This document shows positions 51,689 through 60,162 of a DNA stretch of 64,000 bases, piece after piece. Position 1 is the first letter of the stretch. The number at the start of each line of letters is the position of its first letter. The stretch comes from Nonomuraea thailandensis (GTDB lineage: Bacteria; Actinomycetota; Actinomycetes; Streptosporangiales; Streptosporangiaceae), in NCBI RefSeq assembly GCF_024172165.1, contig NZ_JAMZEB010000002.1, positions 2,315,501 through 2,379,500 of the forward strand, read 5' to 3'. The position numbers were made by a program, and so were the translations under genes. Under the pieces are notes generated by a model, which was not told the DNA's origin, searched no databases, and was given only the letters and a program-made list of their open reading frames with translations.

Positions 51689-52648
51689 ATGACGTTGCCG
51701 ACGGTCTTCACGGAGCTGCTCGGCGTGCGGCACCCGATCGCGCTGGCGCCGATGGGCGGGTCGGCGGGCGGGGAGCTGGCCGCGGCCGTCTGCCGGGGCG
51801 GCGGGCTGGGGCTCCTGGGCGGCGCGCACGGGGATCCTGAGTGGCTGGCCCGCGAGGTGCCCGTCGTCGCCGGGACGGGGCTGCCGTGGGGCATCGGATT
51901 CCTGACCTGGGGGATCGATCTCGCCGCCGTGGAGCTGGCGCTGAGCTACGGCCCTCGTGCCGTGATGTTGTCGTTCGGCGATCCGAGCCCGTACGCCGGC
52001 CGCGTCCGCGAGGCGGGCGCCCTGCTGTTCCTCCAGGTCACCGATCTGGAGGAGGCCGAGCAGGCCGCGGCCCTGGGCGCCGACGTCATCGTGGCGCAGG
52101 GCACCGAGAGCGGCGGGCACGGCGCCGCGCGCGGGCGGTCCACCCTGCCGTTCGTGCCCGCGGTGGTGGATCTCGTGGCTCCGGTGCCGGTGCTCGCGGC
52201 GGGCGGCATCGCCGACGGGCGCGGGGTGGCGGCCGCTCTCGTGCTGGGCGCCGCGGGAGCACTCGTCGGCACCCGTTTCCAGGCCACCACCGAGGCCCTG
52301 GTCGATCCCTCGATCACCGAGGCCATCGTCGAAGGGCGGGGCCAGGACACCGAGCGCAGCACCGTGCTCGACATCGCGCGCGGCTCCGCGTGGCCGTCCA
52401 AGTATCCGGCCCGCACCCTCGGCCACCCCTACCTCGACCGCTGGCGCGGCCGGGAGGCCGAGCTCGCCGCCGATTCCCGGGCCCTTGAGGAGTACCGGGA
52501 CGACGTGGCGCGCGGTGCGATCCCGCCGCTGCCGGTCTGGGCGGGCGAGGCCGTGGACCTCATCGCCGACCTGCCCTCGGCGGAGCAGCTGGTGACCTCG
52601 ATGGCCGCGCAGGCCGAGGACGCCCTGAACCGGGCGGGGCGCCGCTAG
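51689..52648 (+). CDS. Nitronate monooxygenase / 2-nitropropane dioxygenase-like
   Basis: 319 residues. FMN-dependent TIM barrel: HPIALAPMGGSAGGELAAAVCRGGGLGLLGG, ADVIVAQGTESGGHG (conserved His) and VPVLAAGGIADGRGVAAALVLGAAGALVGTRFQ. Nitronate monooxygenases oxidise alkyl nitronates such as propionate-3-nitronate, releasing nitrite and aldehyde. ATG starts 7 bp after the rox stop, hence probably the second gene of the rifamycin-inducible operon. Whether it takes part in rifamycin metabolism is unknown. Confidence 0.88.
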   Translation: MTLPTVFTELLGVRHPIALAPMGGSAGGELAAAVCRGGGLGLLGGAHGDPEWLAREVPVVAGTGLPWGIGFLTWGIDLAAVELALSYGPRAVMLSFGDPSPYAGRVREAGALLFLQVTDLEEAEQAAALGADVIVAQGTESGGHGAARGRSTLPFVPAVVDLVAPVPVLAAGGIADGRGVAAALVLGAAGALVGTRFQATTEALVDPSITEAIVEGRGQDTERSTVLDIARGSAWPSKYPARTLGHPYLDRWRGREAELAADSRALEEYRDDVARGAIPPLPVWAGEAVDLIADLPSAEQLVTSMAAQAEDALNRAGRR

Positions 52649-52720
52649 CGCCGTGGCCCCGGCCCCGGCCGGAGATGCGCGCCGATCGTGGCCCGGCCGC
52701 AGGTGTGCGACGATCGTGCG

Positions 52721-53392
52721 GTGAGTGCCCCTTCCACCGTGCGCAAAGTAGGCAGGCCGCGCGCCGTGGCGCGCCCGCGGAGCGGGTTGAGCCCGCGGGA
52801 GGAGATCCTGACGGCGGCGGCGGAGCTGTTCACCACCCACGGCTACACCGCCACCACGACGCGGGCGCTGGCCGAGGGGGCCGGGATCAGGCAGGCGTCG
52901 ATCTACCACTACTTCGACGGCAAGGAGGACATCCTCGCCGAGCTGCTGGAGAGCACGGTCCGGCCGTCCCTGGAGGCCGCGCGCGCCCTGTCCGGCGCCA
53001 CGGCTGAGGAGCGGCTGTGGGAGCTGTGCCATCGTGACGCGGGGCTGCTGTGCTCGGGGCCGTACAACCTGGGCGCGCTCTACCTGCTGCCCGAGGTGCG
53101 CACGGAGCGGTTCGCCGGGTTCCGGCGGATGCGTGACGAGCTCAAGGACGTGTACGGCAGGCTGCTGGCGGCCACCTCGGCCGGGGCGGCGCTCTCTCCC
53201 GAGGACCGGGCGCTGCGCACCGACCTGCTGTTCGCGCTGATCGAGGGCGTCATCCTGATCCGCAGGGACACCCCGGGCGAGCTGGCAGTCGCCGCCGTCG
53301 AGACGCTGGCGGCCGCCACCGCCGACGCGGCGCTACGCCTGGCCGGTGTTCGCGACCGGCAGCCGCCCGCCGGCCACGCCGGTCAGGCGTAG
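52721..53392 (+). CDS. TetR-family regulator
   Basis: About 223 residues. Helix-turn-helix: EEILTAAAELFTTHGYTATTTRALAEGAGIRQASIYHYFDGKEDILAEL, preceded by a basic arm (KVGRPRAVARPRSG). The start is uncertain: GTG at 52688 or 52721, neither with a clear ribosome site. Its last 60 bp overlap the tail of the convergent APC permease gene. It follows the rox operon in orientation but could equally control the guanidine permease and operon beyond. Confidence 0.85.
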   Translation: MSAPSTVRKVGRPRAVARPRSGLSPREEILTAAAELFTTHGYTATTTRALAEGAGIRQASIYHYFDGKEDILAELLESTVRPSLEAARALSGATAEERLWELCHRDAGLLCSGPYNLGALYLLPEVRTERFAGFRRMRDELKDVYGRLLAATSAGAALSPEDRALRTDLLFALIEGVILIRRDTPGELAVAAVETLAAATADAALRLAGVRDRQPPAGHAGQA

Positions 53393-54871
53393 CCGCCGGT
53401 AGATCAGGCCCAGGGTGACGACCGCCGCGAGGAAGAGCAGGGTGAACCACTGGAAGAACCAGTGGCCGGTGATCGGGGCGTACACCTCGGCCCTCGGCCA
53501 GGCCAGGTTCACCGTCATGGCCAGCCCGTAGCAGAAGGCCAGCGCGTTGACCGGCAGCCCCCAGCGGCCCATGCTGAACAGCGGCGTCCCGTCCTCCGCG
53601 GTCCCGGCCGGCGCCCCGCCCCGCCAGGCGCCGCGCAGCCGCTGCACCAGCAGCGGGCCCGTCACCATCGCGTACGCCAGGTAGAGCAGCACGATGCAGG
53701 TGGTGCCGATGGCCAGGAACGCCTCGGGCGAGGCGAAGTTCAGCAGCAGGATCGCGGCGGCCAGCCCTCCGGTGACCAGTGCGGGGCCGGTCGGCATGCC
53801 GGTGCGGGGCGAGACCCTGGACAGCGCGCCGGAGAAGGGGACCACCCCGTCGCGCGCCATGGAGAACAACATCCTGGTGGCCGCGGTCTGGATCGCCATG
53901 GTCGCCACGGCGATCGCCACCACCACGTCGGCCAGCAGCAGCTTGCCCACCCAGTCGCCCAGGCTGCTGGTGAGCACGTACGACAGGCCCTCGGTGGCCA
54001 GCCGCCCGTCGGTCAGGCTGGGCGCGGCGAGCAGGCCGGCGAAGATGATGAGCCCGCCGAGCAGCCCGGCCGCCGTGAGCGCGGTCAGGATGGTGCGCGG
54101 GGCGACCCGGCGGGGGTTGCGGGTCTCCTCGCTCAGCTCGCCCGCGCTGTCGAAGCCGATGAGCACGTACGCGGCGGTGAACGAGCCGACCAGCAGCGCG
54201 CCGATGGCCCCGCCCTGCCCGCCGGTGCTGAACGTGACGCCGGCGCCGTTCTCGGCGTGGGTGAACAGCAGCACGATGATGAGCACCGCGCCGATGATCT
54301 CCGTGGTGACGCCGATGCTGTTGACCCGGGCCAGGACGCGGTTGTCGATGACGTTCACGGCCGTGGTGAGCGCGAGCAGGATCAGCCCGAGGACGGCGGC
54401 GTTGGCCGCGCCCGTGGCGGTGGTCGGCGCGGGGTCGCCGCCGACGAGCTGGAAGCCCGGCCAGATCGAGGGCAGCACCACCTGCAGGGCGAGCGCCGCG
54501 GCGGCGACGACGACGATCTGCCCGAGGATCATGATCCAGCCCGCGAACCAGCCGAACGCCGGCGTGCTCAGCCGGGTGGACCACTGGTAGATCGAGCCGG
54601 AGATCGGGTAGCGGGCGGCCAGCTCGGCGAAGCAGAGCGCGACCAGGAGCTGCCCGGCCAGCACGATCGGCCAGGTCCAGAAGAAGGCGGGGCCGCCGAA
54701 GGAGTACCCGATGGCGAAGAACTGGAAGACCGTGGTCAGCACGGAGATGAAGGAGAAGCCCGCGGCGAAGGAGGCGTACCTGCCCATGCTGCGGTGCAGC
54801 TCCTGTCGGTAGCCGAAGGTCCGCAGCGAGGCTTCGTCGGTGGGTGGCGGGGGAGTGGCGGTGACGTCCAT
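53333..54871 (-). CDS. APC-family amino acid/guanidinium-type permease
   Basis: 512 residues with about 12 membrane helices. APC marks: GYRQELHRSMGRYASFAAGFSFISVLTTVFQFFAIGYSFGGPAFFWTW at the N-terminus, FAELAARYPISGSIYQWSTRLS in helix 3, and FDSAGELSEETRNPRRVAPRTIL between helices. This is the branch often encoded beside urea/guanidine carboxylase genes, so a cationic nitrogen substrate is the natural guess. It diverges from the carboxylase operon and shares palindromic sites with it. Its tail overlaps the TetR gene. Confidence 0.88.
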   Translation of the reverse strand: MDVTATPPPPTDEASLRTFGYRQELHRSMGRYASFAAGFSFISVLTTVFQFFAIGYSFGGPAFFWTWPIVLAGQLLVALCFAELAARYPISGSIYQWSTRLSTPAFGWFAGWIMILGQIVVVAAAALALQVVLPSIWPGFQLVGGDPAPTTATGAANAAVLGLILLALTTAVNVIDNRVLARVNSIGVTTEIIGAVLIIVLLFTHAENGAGVTFSTGGQGGAIGALLVGSFTAAYVLIGFDSAGELSEETRNPRRVAPRTILTALTAAGLLGGLIIFAGLLAAPSLTDGRLATEGLSYVLTSSLGDWVGKLLLADVVVAIAVATMAIQTAATRMLFSMARDGVVPFSGALSRVSPRTGMPTGPALVTGGLAAAILLLNFASPEAFLAIGTTCIVLLYLAYAMVTGPLLVQRLRGAWRGGAPAGTAEDGTPLFSMGRWGLPVNALAFCYGLAMTVNLAWPRAEVYAPITGHWFFQWFTLLFLAAVVTLGLIYRRLRLTGVAGGRLPVANTGQA

Positions 54872-54891
54872 CGGGTCTCCGGGCGCTCGAA

Positions 54892-54911
54892 TTTCTGTCG
54901 GTTGACCGATA
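54892..54911. promoter_or_regulatory. Left operator site (permease side)
   Basis: TTTCTGTC-GGTT-GACCGATA, an imperfect 8-4-8 palindrome that differs from the perfect right-hand site in two arm bases. It begins 21 bp before the permease start codon. Confidence 0.7.
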
Positions 54912-55073
54912 TGTACGGGCCCCTCGTTTCCGCCTCATGACGCCGGCGTTCATCTGCCGTAACGCAAAACTCACCGCGCAGCCCCATCACAGCGGGCGCT
55001 CAGCCCCCGTGAGCAGCGCTTAACACGGGATTTACCGTCCTGACCCATGCGCGTTCGCGAGGCCGCCCAGCAT

Positions 55074-55093
55074 TTTCTGTCAAGCGACAGAAA
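55074..55093. promoter_or_regulatory. Right operator site (guanidine operon side)
   Basis: TTTCTGTC-AAGC-GACAGAAA is a perfect 8-4-8 palindrome ending 14 bp before the start of the first operon gene. The identical left arm and spacing of the left-hand site indicate one common regulator for both transcription units. Confidence 0.8.
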
Positions 55094-55107
55094 TTACGAG
55101 GAGCGTC

Positions 55108-55950
55108 GTGACCACACTCCAGAACGGGACCGCCACCACCGCAGGTGCGCGCGCCCACGCCAGGGCCCAGGAGGGCACCGCGGTCCACACCGCGCCGACC
55201 GTGCCGGCCTCGCGCTGGGCGGACCCGCCGGAAGGAGTCGCCGCCGGCGACCTCGTCTGGGCGGACCGCCTGCCCGCGGGCGGCTACGCCCACCGCGTCC
55301 TCGCGGCGGGCACCGCGATCCGGCTCACCGACCCCGACGGCGACGCCTGCGCGTCGCTGCTGCTGTTCCACGCCGGCATGCCGTGGGAGCGGCTCAACAT
55401 CGCCGACACGGTCAAGGTGCAGTGGCAGGTGTACGCCGGGGAGTCGTACCTGCTGCTCAGCGACCAGGCCAGAGTCCTGGCGACCGTGCTCACGGACGGC
55501 TCGGGGCGGCACGACACCCTGTACGGCGCCTCGACCCGCGCCAGGAACGAGCGGCGCTACGGCGACGGCTCACCCCAGGGCCCCAGCCCCGCCGGACGGG
55601 AGCTGCTCGCCCTCGCCGGCGCGAAGCACGGCCTGGAACGGCGGGACCTGCCCCCGTCGATCTCCTTCTTCCAGGGCGTGCGCATCGACGCCGAGGGACG
55701 GCCCGGGTGGCAGGGCTCGGCCGGAGCCGGCACGAGCGTCGTCCTGCGCACCGAGCTCCCGGTCGTCGTGCTCCTCGCGAACGCCGCCCACCCGCTCGAC
55801 CCGCGCCCCGCGTACACCGTCACCCCGCTGGAGATCCTCGCCTGGCGGGACCGCGTGACGGCGCCCGGGGACCCCCAGTGGAGCGCCACGCCCGAGGGCC
55901 GGCGCGCCTACGAGAACACCGCCGACCACCGGAAGGGCAGAGGACTGTGA
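55108..55950 (+). CDS. Urea carboxylase-associated protein UAAP1 (carboxyguanidine deiminase subunit)
   Basis: 280 residues of the DUF1989 family: AGGYAHRVLAAGTAIRLTDPDGDACASLLLFHAG, RVLATVLTDGSGRHDTLYGAST with the conserved GRHDT, and SISFFQGVRID. Proteins long annotated as urea amidolyase-associated have been shown to be the two subunits of carboxyguanidine deiminase (CgdAB), which turns carboxyguanidine into allophanate and ammonia. The GTG start follows ACGAGGAGCG. The first 45 residues are an extra Ala/Thr-rich extension. Overlaps the second subunit gene (GTGA). Confidence 0.88.
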   Translation: MTTLQNGTATTAGARAHARAQEGTAVHTAPTVPASRWADPPEGVAAGDLVWADRLPAGGYAHRVLAAGTAIRLTDPDGDACASLLLFHAGMPWERLNIADTVKVQWQVYAGESYLLLSDQARVLATVLTDGSGRHDTLYGASTRARNERRYGDGSPQGPSPAGRELLALAGAKHGLERRDLPPSISFFQGVRIDAEGRPGWQGSAGAGTSVVLRTELPVVVLLANAAHPLDPRPAYTVTPLEILAWRDRVTAPGDPQWSATPEGRRAYENTADHRKGRGL

Positions 55951-56573
55951 AGACGGACGCGTTCGGGGCCGAGCTGCACCGGGAGACCGTCCCGCCCCGC
56001 GCCCCCTGGTCACGGGTGCTCCAGCGCGGGCAGGTGCTGGCCATCGTCGACCTCGACGGCAACCAGGCCGTCGACTTCCTCGCCTACGACGCCCTGCGGA
56101 CCTGGCGCGCCTACAGCGCCCAGGCGACGCTGCAGGAGCAGGAGACGATCTTCCTCACCACGGGCAGCGTGCTGCGCGACAACGAGTCCGAGCCGCTCCT
56201 GACCGTGGTCGCCGACGAGGTCGGCCGGCACGACACCCTGGGCGGCGCCTGCTCCCGCGAGTCCAACACCCTGCGGTACGGCCACCACACCTACGCGCAG
56301 CACGCCTGCGCCGACAACTTCCTCGCCGAGCTGTCCAAGCACGGCATGGGCAAGCGCGACCAGGTCTCCAACGTCAACTGGTTCATGAACGTGCCCGTCG
56401 ACCCCGACGGCGCGCTCGGCATCGTGGACGGCATCTCGGCCCCCGGCCTGTCGCTCGCGCTCCGCGCCGAGAAGGACACCCTCGTCGTCGTCTCCAACTG
56501 CCCCCAGATCAACAACCCCTGCAACGGCTTCGACCCCAGCCGCGCCCAGATGGTGGTGTACGCCGGTGCCTGA
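55947..56573 (+). CDS. Urea carboxylase-associated protein UAAP2 (carboxyguanidine deiminase subunit)
   Basis: 208 residues of DUF1989: ILQ-like region LQRGQVLAIVDLDGNQAVDFLAYDAL, LTTGSVLRDNESEPLLTVVADEVGRHDTLGGACSRESNT, and HGMGKRDQVSNVNWFMNVPVDPDGALGIVDGIS with CPQINNPCNGFDP at the end. The cysteine and histidine set fits the metal site of this family. Second subunit of the deiminase, coupled to the first by GTGA and to the carboxylase by an 8-bp overlap, which argues for a tight stoichiometric complex. Confidence 0.9.
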   Translation: MKTDAFGAELHRETVPPRAPWSRVLQRGQVLAIVDLDGNQAVDFLAYDALRTWRAYSAQATLQEQETIFLTTGSVLRDNESEPLLTVVADEVGRHDTLGGACSRESNTLRYGHHTYAQHACADNFLAELSKHGMGKRDQVSNVNWFMNVPVDPDGALGIVDGISAPGLSLALRAEKDTLVVVSNCPQINNPCNGFDPSRAQMVVYAGA

Positions 56574-59500
56574 GCCGAGGCGACTTCCCGGCACGCTGCT
56601 GGTCGCCAACCGCGGCGAGATCGCCTGCCGGATCATCCGCACCGCCCGGGAGCTCGGCGTGCGCACCGTCGCGGTGTTCTCCGAGATCGACCGGGCCGCC
56701 GCGCACGTCCGGCTCGCCGACGAGGCCGTCCTGCTGGGCCCGGCCGCGCCCGCGCAGTCCTACCTCGACGCGGAGGCGGTCCTGCGCGCCGCCAAGGAGA
56801 GCGGCGCGGACGCGATCCACCCGGGTTACGGGTTCCTGGCCGAGGACGCCGGTTTCGCCGAGCTCGTCGAGGGCGCCGGGCTCGCGTTCGTCGGCCCGAC
56901 GCCCGCCCACCTGCGCACCTTCGGCGACAAGCACGCCGCCCGCGCGGTGGCGGTGGCGGCAGGGGTGCCGGTCTTCCCCGGCACCGGCCTGCTGACGGAC
57001 GCCGACCACGCGGTGGCGGAGGTGGCGGCCATCGGCTACCCCGTCATGCTCAAGGCCACCGGCGGAGGCGGCGGCATCGGCATGACCGTGTGCCGCACCC
57101 CGGACGAGCTGCGGGCCGCCTACGACCGGGTGACCGGCCTCGCGCTGCGCAGCTTCGGCTCCGCCGGCGTCTTCGCCGAGCGGTACGTCGAGCGCGCCCG
57201 CCACGTCGAGGTCCAGCTCTTCGGCGACGGCGCGGGCGGCGTCGTCACCCTCGGCGACCGCGACTGCTCGCTGCAGCGGCGCAACCAGAAGGTCGTGGAG
57301 GAGGCGCCCGCGCCCGCCCTGCCCGGCCACGTGCGCGAGCGGCTGCACCGCACCTCACGCGACCTGGCCGCCTCGATCCGCTACCGCTCGGCCGGCACGG
57401 TCGAGTTCGTCTACGACGCCGAGCGCGAGGAGCTCTCCTTCCTGGAGGTCAACGCCCGCCTCCAGGTGGAGCACCCCGTCACCGAGCAGGTGACCGGCGT
57501 GGACCTGGTCGCGTGGATGCTGCGGCTGGCCGGCGGCGACGACTCGTTCCTCGCGCCGCACCTCGCGACCGGCGCCGTGCCGGTGTCCGGGCACGCCGTC
57601 GAGGCGCGCGTGTACGCCGAGGACCCGGCCGCCGGCTTCCGCCCGAGCGCCGGCGTGCTGACCAGGGTGGAGCTGCCGTCCGGGAAGGGCGTCCGGGTCG
57701 ACGGCTGGGCCGGGACCGGCACCGAGGTGTCCACCGCCTACGACCCGATGCTCGCCAAGGTGATCGCCACCGGCGGCAGCCGCGAGGAGGCCCTGGAGCG
57801 CCTCGGACGGGCCCTCGCCTCGACCCGGGCCGACGGCATCGAGGTCAACCTCGGTCTGCTGCGCGCCGCCGTCGGGATCCCGGAGTTCAGGGCCGCCACG
57901 CACACCACCGGCACCCTCGCCGGCGTCGGCGACCCCGAGCCGCGGATCACCGTCGTGCGCGCCGGCCTGATGACCACCGTCCAGGACGCCGAGGGACGCG
58001 TCGGCTACTGGCAGGTCGGCGTGCCGCCGAGCGGGGCGATGGACGACCGCTCGCTGCGGCTGGCCAACCTCGCGCTCGGCAACGACGAGAACGCGGCCGG
58101 CCTGGAGTGCACCGCAAGCGGCCCCGCCCTCCAGGTCAGCCACGACACGCTGGTGTGCGTGACCGGGGCGCCCGCGGCGGTCACCGTGGACGGCGTCGCC
58201 GTCCCGATGTGGGAGCCCGTACGGGTGCCGGCCGGGGCCACCCTGCACGTCGGCGACGCCACCGCCGGGCTGCGCAGCTACGTCGCCTTCGCCGGAGGGC
58301 TGGACGTGCCGCCGTACCTCGGCAGCGCGGCCACCTTCACCCTCGGCCGCTTCGGCGGCCACGGCGGACGCGCGCTGCGCCCCGGCGACGTGCTCCGCAC
58401 CGGCCCCGCCACCGCGACCCCGGCCGGGCCCGTCCCCACCGAGCGCCGTCCCGGCTTCGGCGACCACTGGGAGCTCGGCGTCAGCGAGGGGCCGCACGCC
58501 GCGCCCGAGTTCTTCACCCGGGACGACGTCGTCCAGCTCTACGCCACCCGCTACAGCGTGCACTTCAACTCGGCGCGCACCGGCGTCCGCCTGGTCGGCC
58601 CCAGGCCGGCCTGGGCGCGGCGCGACGGCGGCGAGGCCGGCCTGCACCCCTCCAACATCCACGACACGCCGTACTCGGTCGGCGCCCTGGACTTCACCGG
58701 CGACACCCCCATCCTGCTCGGCCCCGACGGGCCCAGCCTCGGCGGCTTCGTCTGCCCGGTCACGGTGGTGTCGGCCGAGCGGTGGAAGCTGGGCCAGCTC
58801 AGGCCGGGCGACACGGTGTCGTTCGTCCCGGTGCGGGCCGCCGAAGCCGTGCCGCCGCGCTCGCTCGGCCTGCCCGTGCTCGTGCCGGGCGGCGACCTCG
58901 ACGACGGCGTGCTGCGACGGCTCGACGGGACCGACGGGACCGACGGGCCGGCGGTGACGTACCGCAGGCAGGGCGACGACAGCGTCCTCGTCGAGTACGG
59001 CGACCTCGTGCTCGACCTCGCGCTGCGCGCCCGCGTGCACGCGCTGCACACGGCGCTGGCCGAGCTCGCCCCGGCCGGCGTGCTCGACCTGACGCCCGGC
59101 ATCCGCTCCCTCCAGGTGCACGTCGATCCGCAGGTGCTGCCGGTGCGCCGCCTGCTCGGCCTGCTCGTGGAGCTGGAGGCCACGCTGCCGCGCACCGCCG
59201 ACCTGGTCGTGCCGAGCCGTACGGTGAGACTGCCGCTGAGCTGGGACGACCCGGCCACGAGGGAGGCGATCGAGCGTTACATGGCCGGGGTGCGCGACGA
59301 CGCCCCCTGGTGCCCGTGGAACATCGAGTTCATCCGCCGCATCAACGGGCTCGACAGCGTGGACGACGTCTACCGCACGGTGTTCGACGCCGAGTACCTG
59401 GTGCTGGGCCTGGGTGACGTGTACCTGGGCGCTCCGGTGGCGACGCCGCTCGACCCGCGGCACCGGCTGGTCACCACGAAGTACAACCCCGCCCGTACCT

Positions 59501-60162
59501 GGACGGCGGAGAACTCCGTCGGCATCGGCGGCGCGTACCTGTGCGTCTACGGCATGGAGGGGCCCGGCGGCTACCAGTTCGTGGGCCGTACGACCCAGGT
59601 GTGGCGCACCCATCCGGAGCCCGGCCGGGACCCGTGGCTGCTGCGGTTCTTCGACCGGATCCGCTGGTATCCGGTCTCGGCGGAGGAACTGCTCGACCTG
59701 CGCGCCGACCTGGCCGCCGGCCGGACGGCCCTGGACGCCGCCGACGGGTCGTTCTCGCTGGCCGATCACGAGCGTTTCCTGGCGGAGAACGCCGGGTCGA
59801 TCGCCGCGTTCCGGGCCAGGCAGGCGGCGGCGTTCGCGGCCGAGCGGCGGGCCTGGGAGGAGGCGGGCGAGTTCACCCGCGCCGAGCGGGCGGCGGCCGT
59901 GGAGCCGGCCGCGCCCGCCGAGGTGGTCGTGCCGGAGGGCGGCGCGCGGCTGGACGCGCCGTTCGTGGCGAACGTGTGGAAGGTGGAGGTCGCCGTGGGC
60001 GACGTGGTCGAGGAGGGGAGGACGCTGGTGGCGCTCGAGGCCATGAAGATGGAGACGTATCTGGCGGCGCCGGCGGCGGGTGTCGTGACCGAGGTCCGCG
60101 CCGCCACGGGCACCCAGGTCGCCCCCGGTGACTGCCTCGTGGTGCTGGGGCCGCTCTCATGA
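56566..60162 (+). CDS. Urea/guanidine carboxylase (biotin-dependent)
   Basis: 1198 residues. Biotin carboxylase with ATP-grasp (1-450; GEIACRIIRTARELGVRTVAVFSE, KATGGGGGIGMT, EVNARLQVEHPVTE), an AHS2/KipA-like domain (465-760; RVGYWQVGVPPSGAMDD), an AHS1/KipI-like domain (about 780-980; GIRSLQVHVDP), the characteristic CPWNIEFIRRINGLDSVDDVYRTVFDAEYLVLGLGDVYLGAP block and a C-terminal biotinyl domain with biotin Lys1161 in EAMKM. It carboxylates urea or guanidine with bicarbonate and ATP. Because the two deiminase subunits are encoded beside it, guanidine is the more probable substrate; the sequence alone does not decide. Confidence 0.93.
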   Translation: MPEPRRLPGTLLVANRGEIACRIIRTARELGVRTVAVFSEIDRAAAHVRLADEAVLLGPAAPAQSYLDAEAVLRAAKESGADAIHPGYGFLAEDAGFAELVEGAGLAFVGPTPAHLRTFGDKHAARAVAVAAGVPVFPGTGLLTDADHAVAEVAAIGYPVMLKATGGGGGIGMTVCRTPDELRAAYDRVTGLALRSFGSAGVFAERYVERARHVEVQLFGDGAGGVVTLGDRDCSLQRRNQKVVEEAPAPALPGHVRERLHRTSRDLAASIRYRSAGTVEFVYDAEREELSFLEVNARLQVEHPVTEQVTGVDLVAWMLRLAGGDDSFLAPHLATGAVPVSGHAVEARVYAEDPAAGFRPSAGVLTRVELPSGKGVRVDGWAGTGTEVSTAYDPMLAKVIATGGSREEALERLGRALASTRADGIEVNLGLLRAAVGIPEFRAATHTTGTLAGVGDPEPRITVVRAGLMTTVQDAEGRVGYWQVGVPPSGAMDDRSLRLANLALGNDENAAGLECTASGPALQVSHDTLVCVTGAPAAVTVDGVAVPMWEPVRVPAGATLHVGDATAGLRSYVAFAGGLDVPPYLGSAATFTLGRFGGHGGRALRPGDVLRTGPATATPAGPVPTERRPGFGDHWELGVSEGPHAAPEFFTRDDVVQLYATRYSVHFNSARTGVRLVGPRPAWARRDGGEAGLHPSNIHDTPYSVGALDFTGDTPILLGPDGPSLGGFVCPVTVVSAERWKLGQLRPGDTVSFVPVRAAEAVPPRSLGLPVLVPGGDLDDGVLRRLDGTDGTDGPAVTYRRQGDDSVLVEYGDLVLDLALRARVHALHTALAELAPAGVLDLTPGIRSLQVHVDPQVLPVRRLLGLLVELEATLPRTADLVVPSRTVRLPLSWDDPATREAIERYMAGVRDDAPWCPWNIEFIRRINGLDSVDDVYRTVFDAEYLVLGLGDVYLGAPVATPLDPRHRLVTTKYNPARTWTAENSVGIGGAYLCVYGMEGPGGYQFVGRTTQVWRTHPEPGRDPWLLRFFDRIRWYPVSAEELLDLRADLAAGRTALDAADGSFSLADHERFLAENAGSIAAFRARQAAAFAAERRAWEEAGEFTRAERAAAVEPAAPAEVVVPEGGARLDAPFVANVWKVEVAVGDVVEEGRTLVALEAMKMETYLAAPAAGVVTEVRAATGTQVAPGDCLVVLGPLS

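Noticed and set aside
54872..55107. Guanidine-I riboswitch before the guanidine operon
   Set aside because: No ykkC-like conserved segments on either strand; the only clear signals are the two palindromes.
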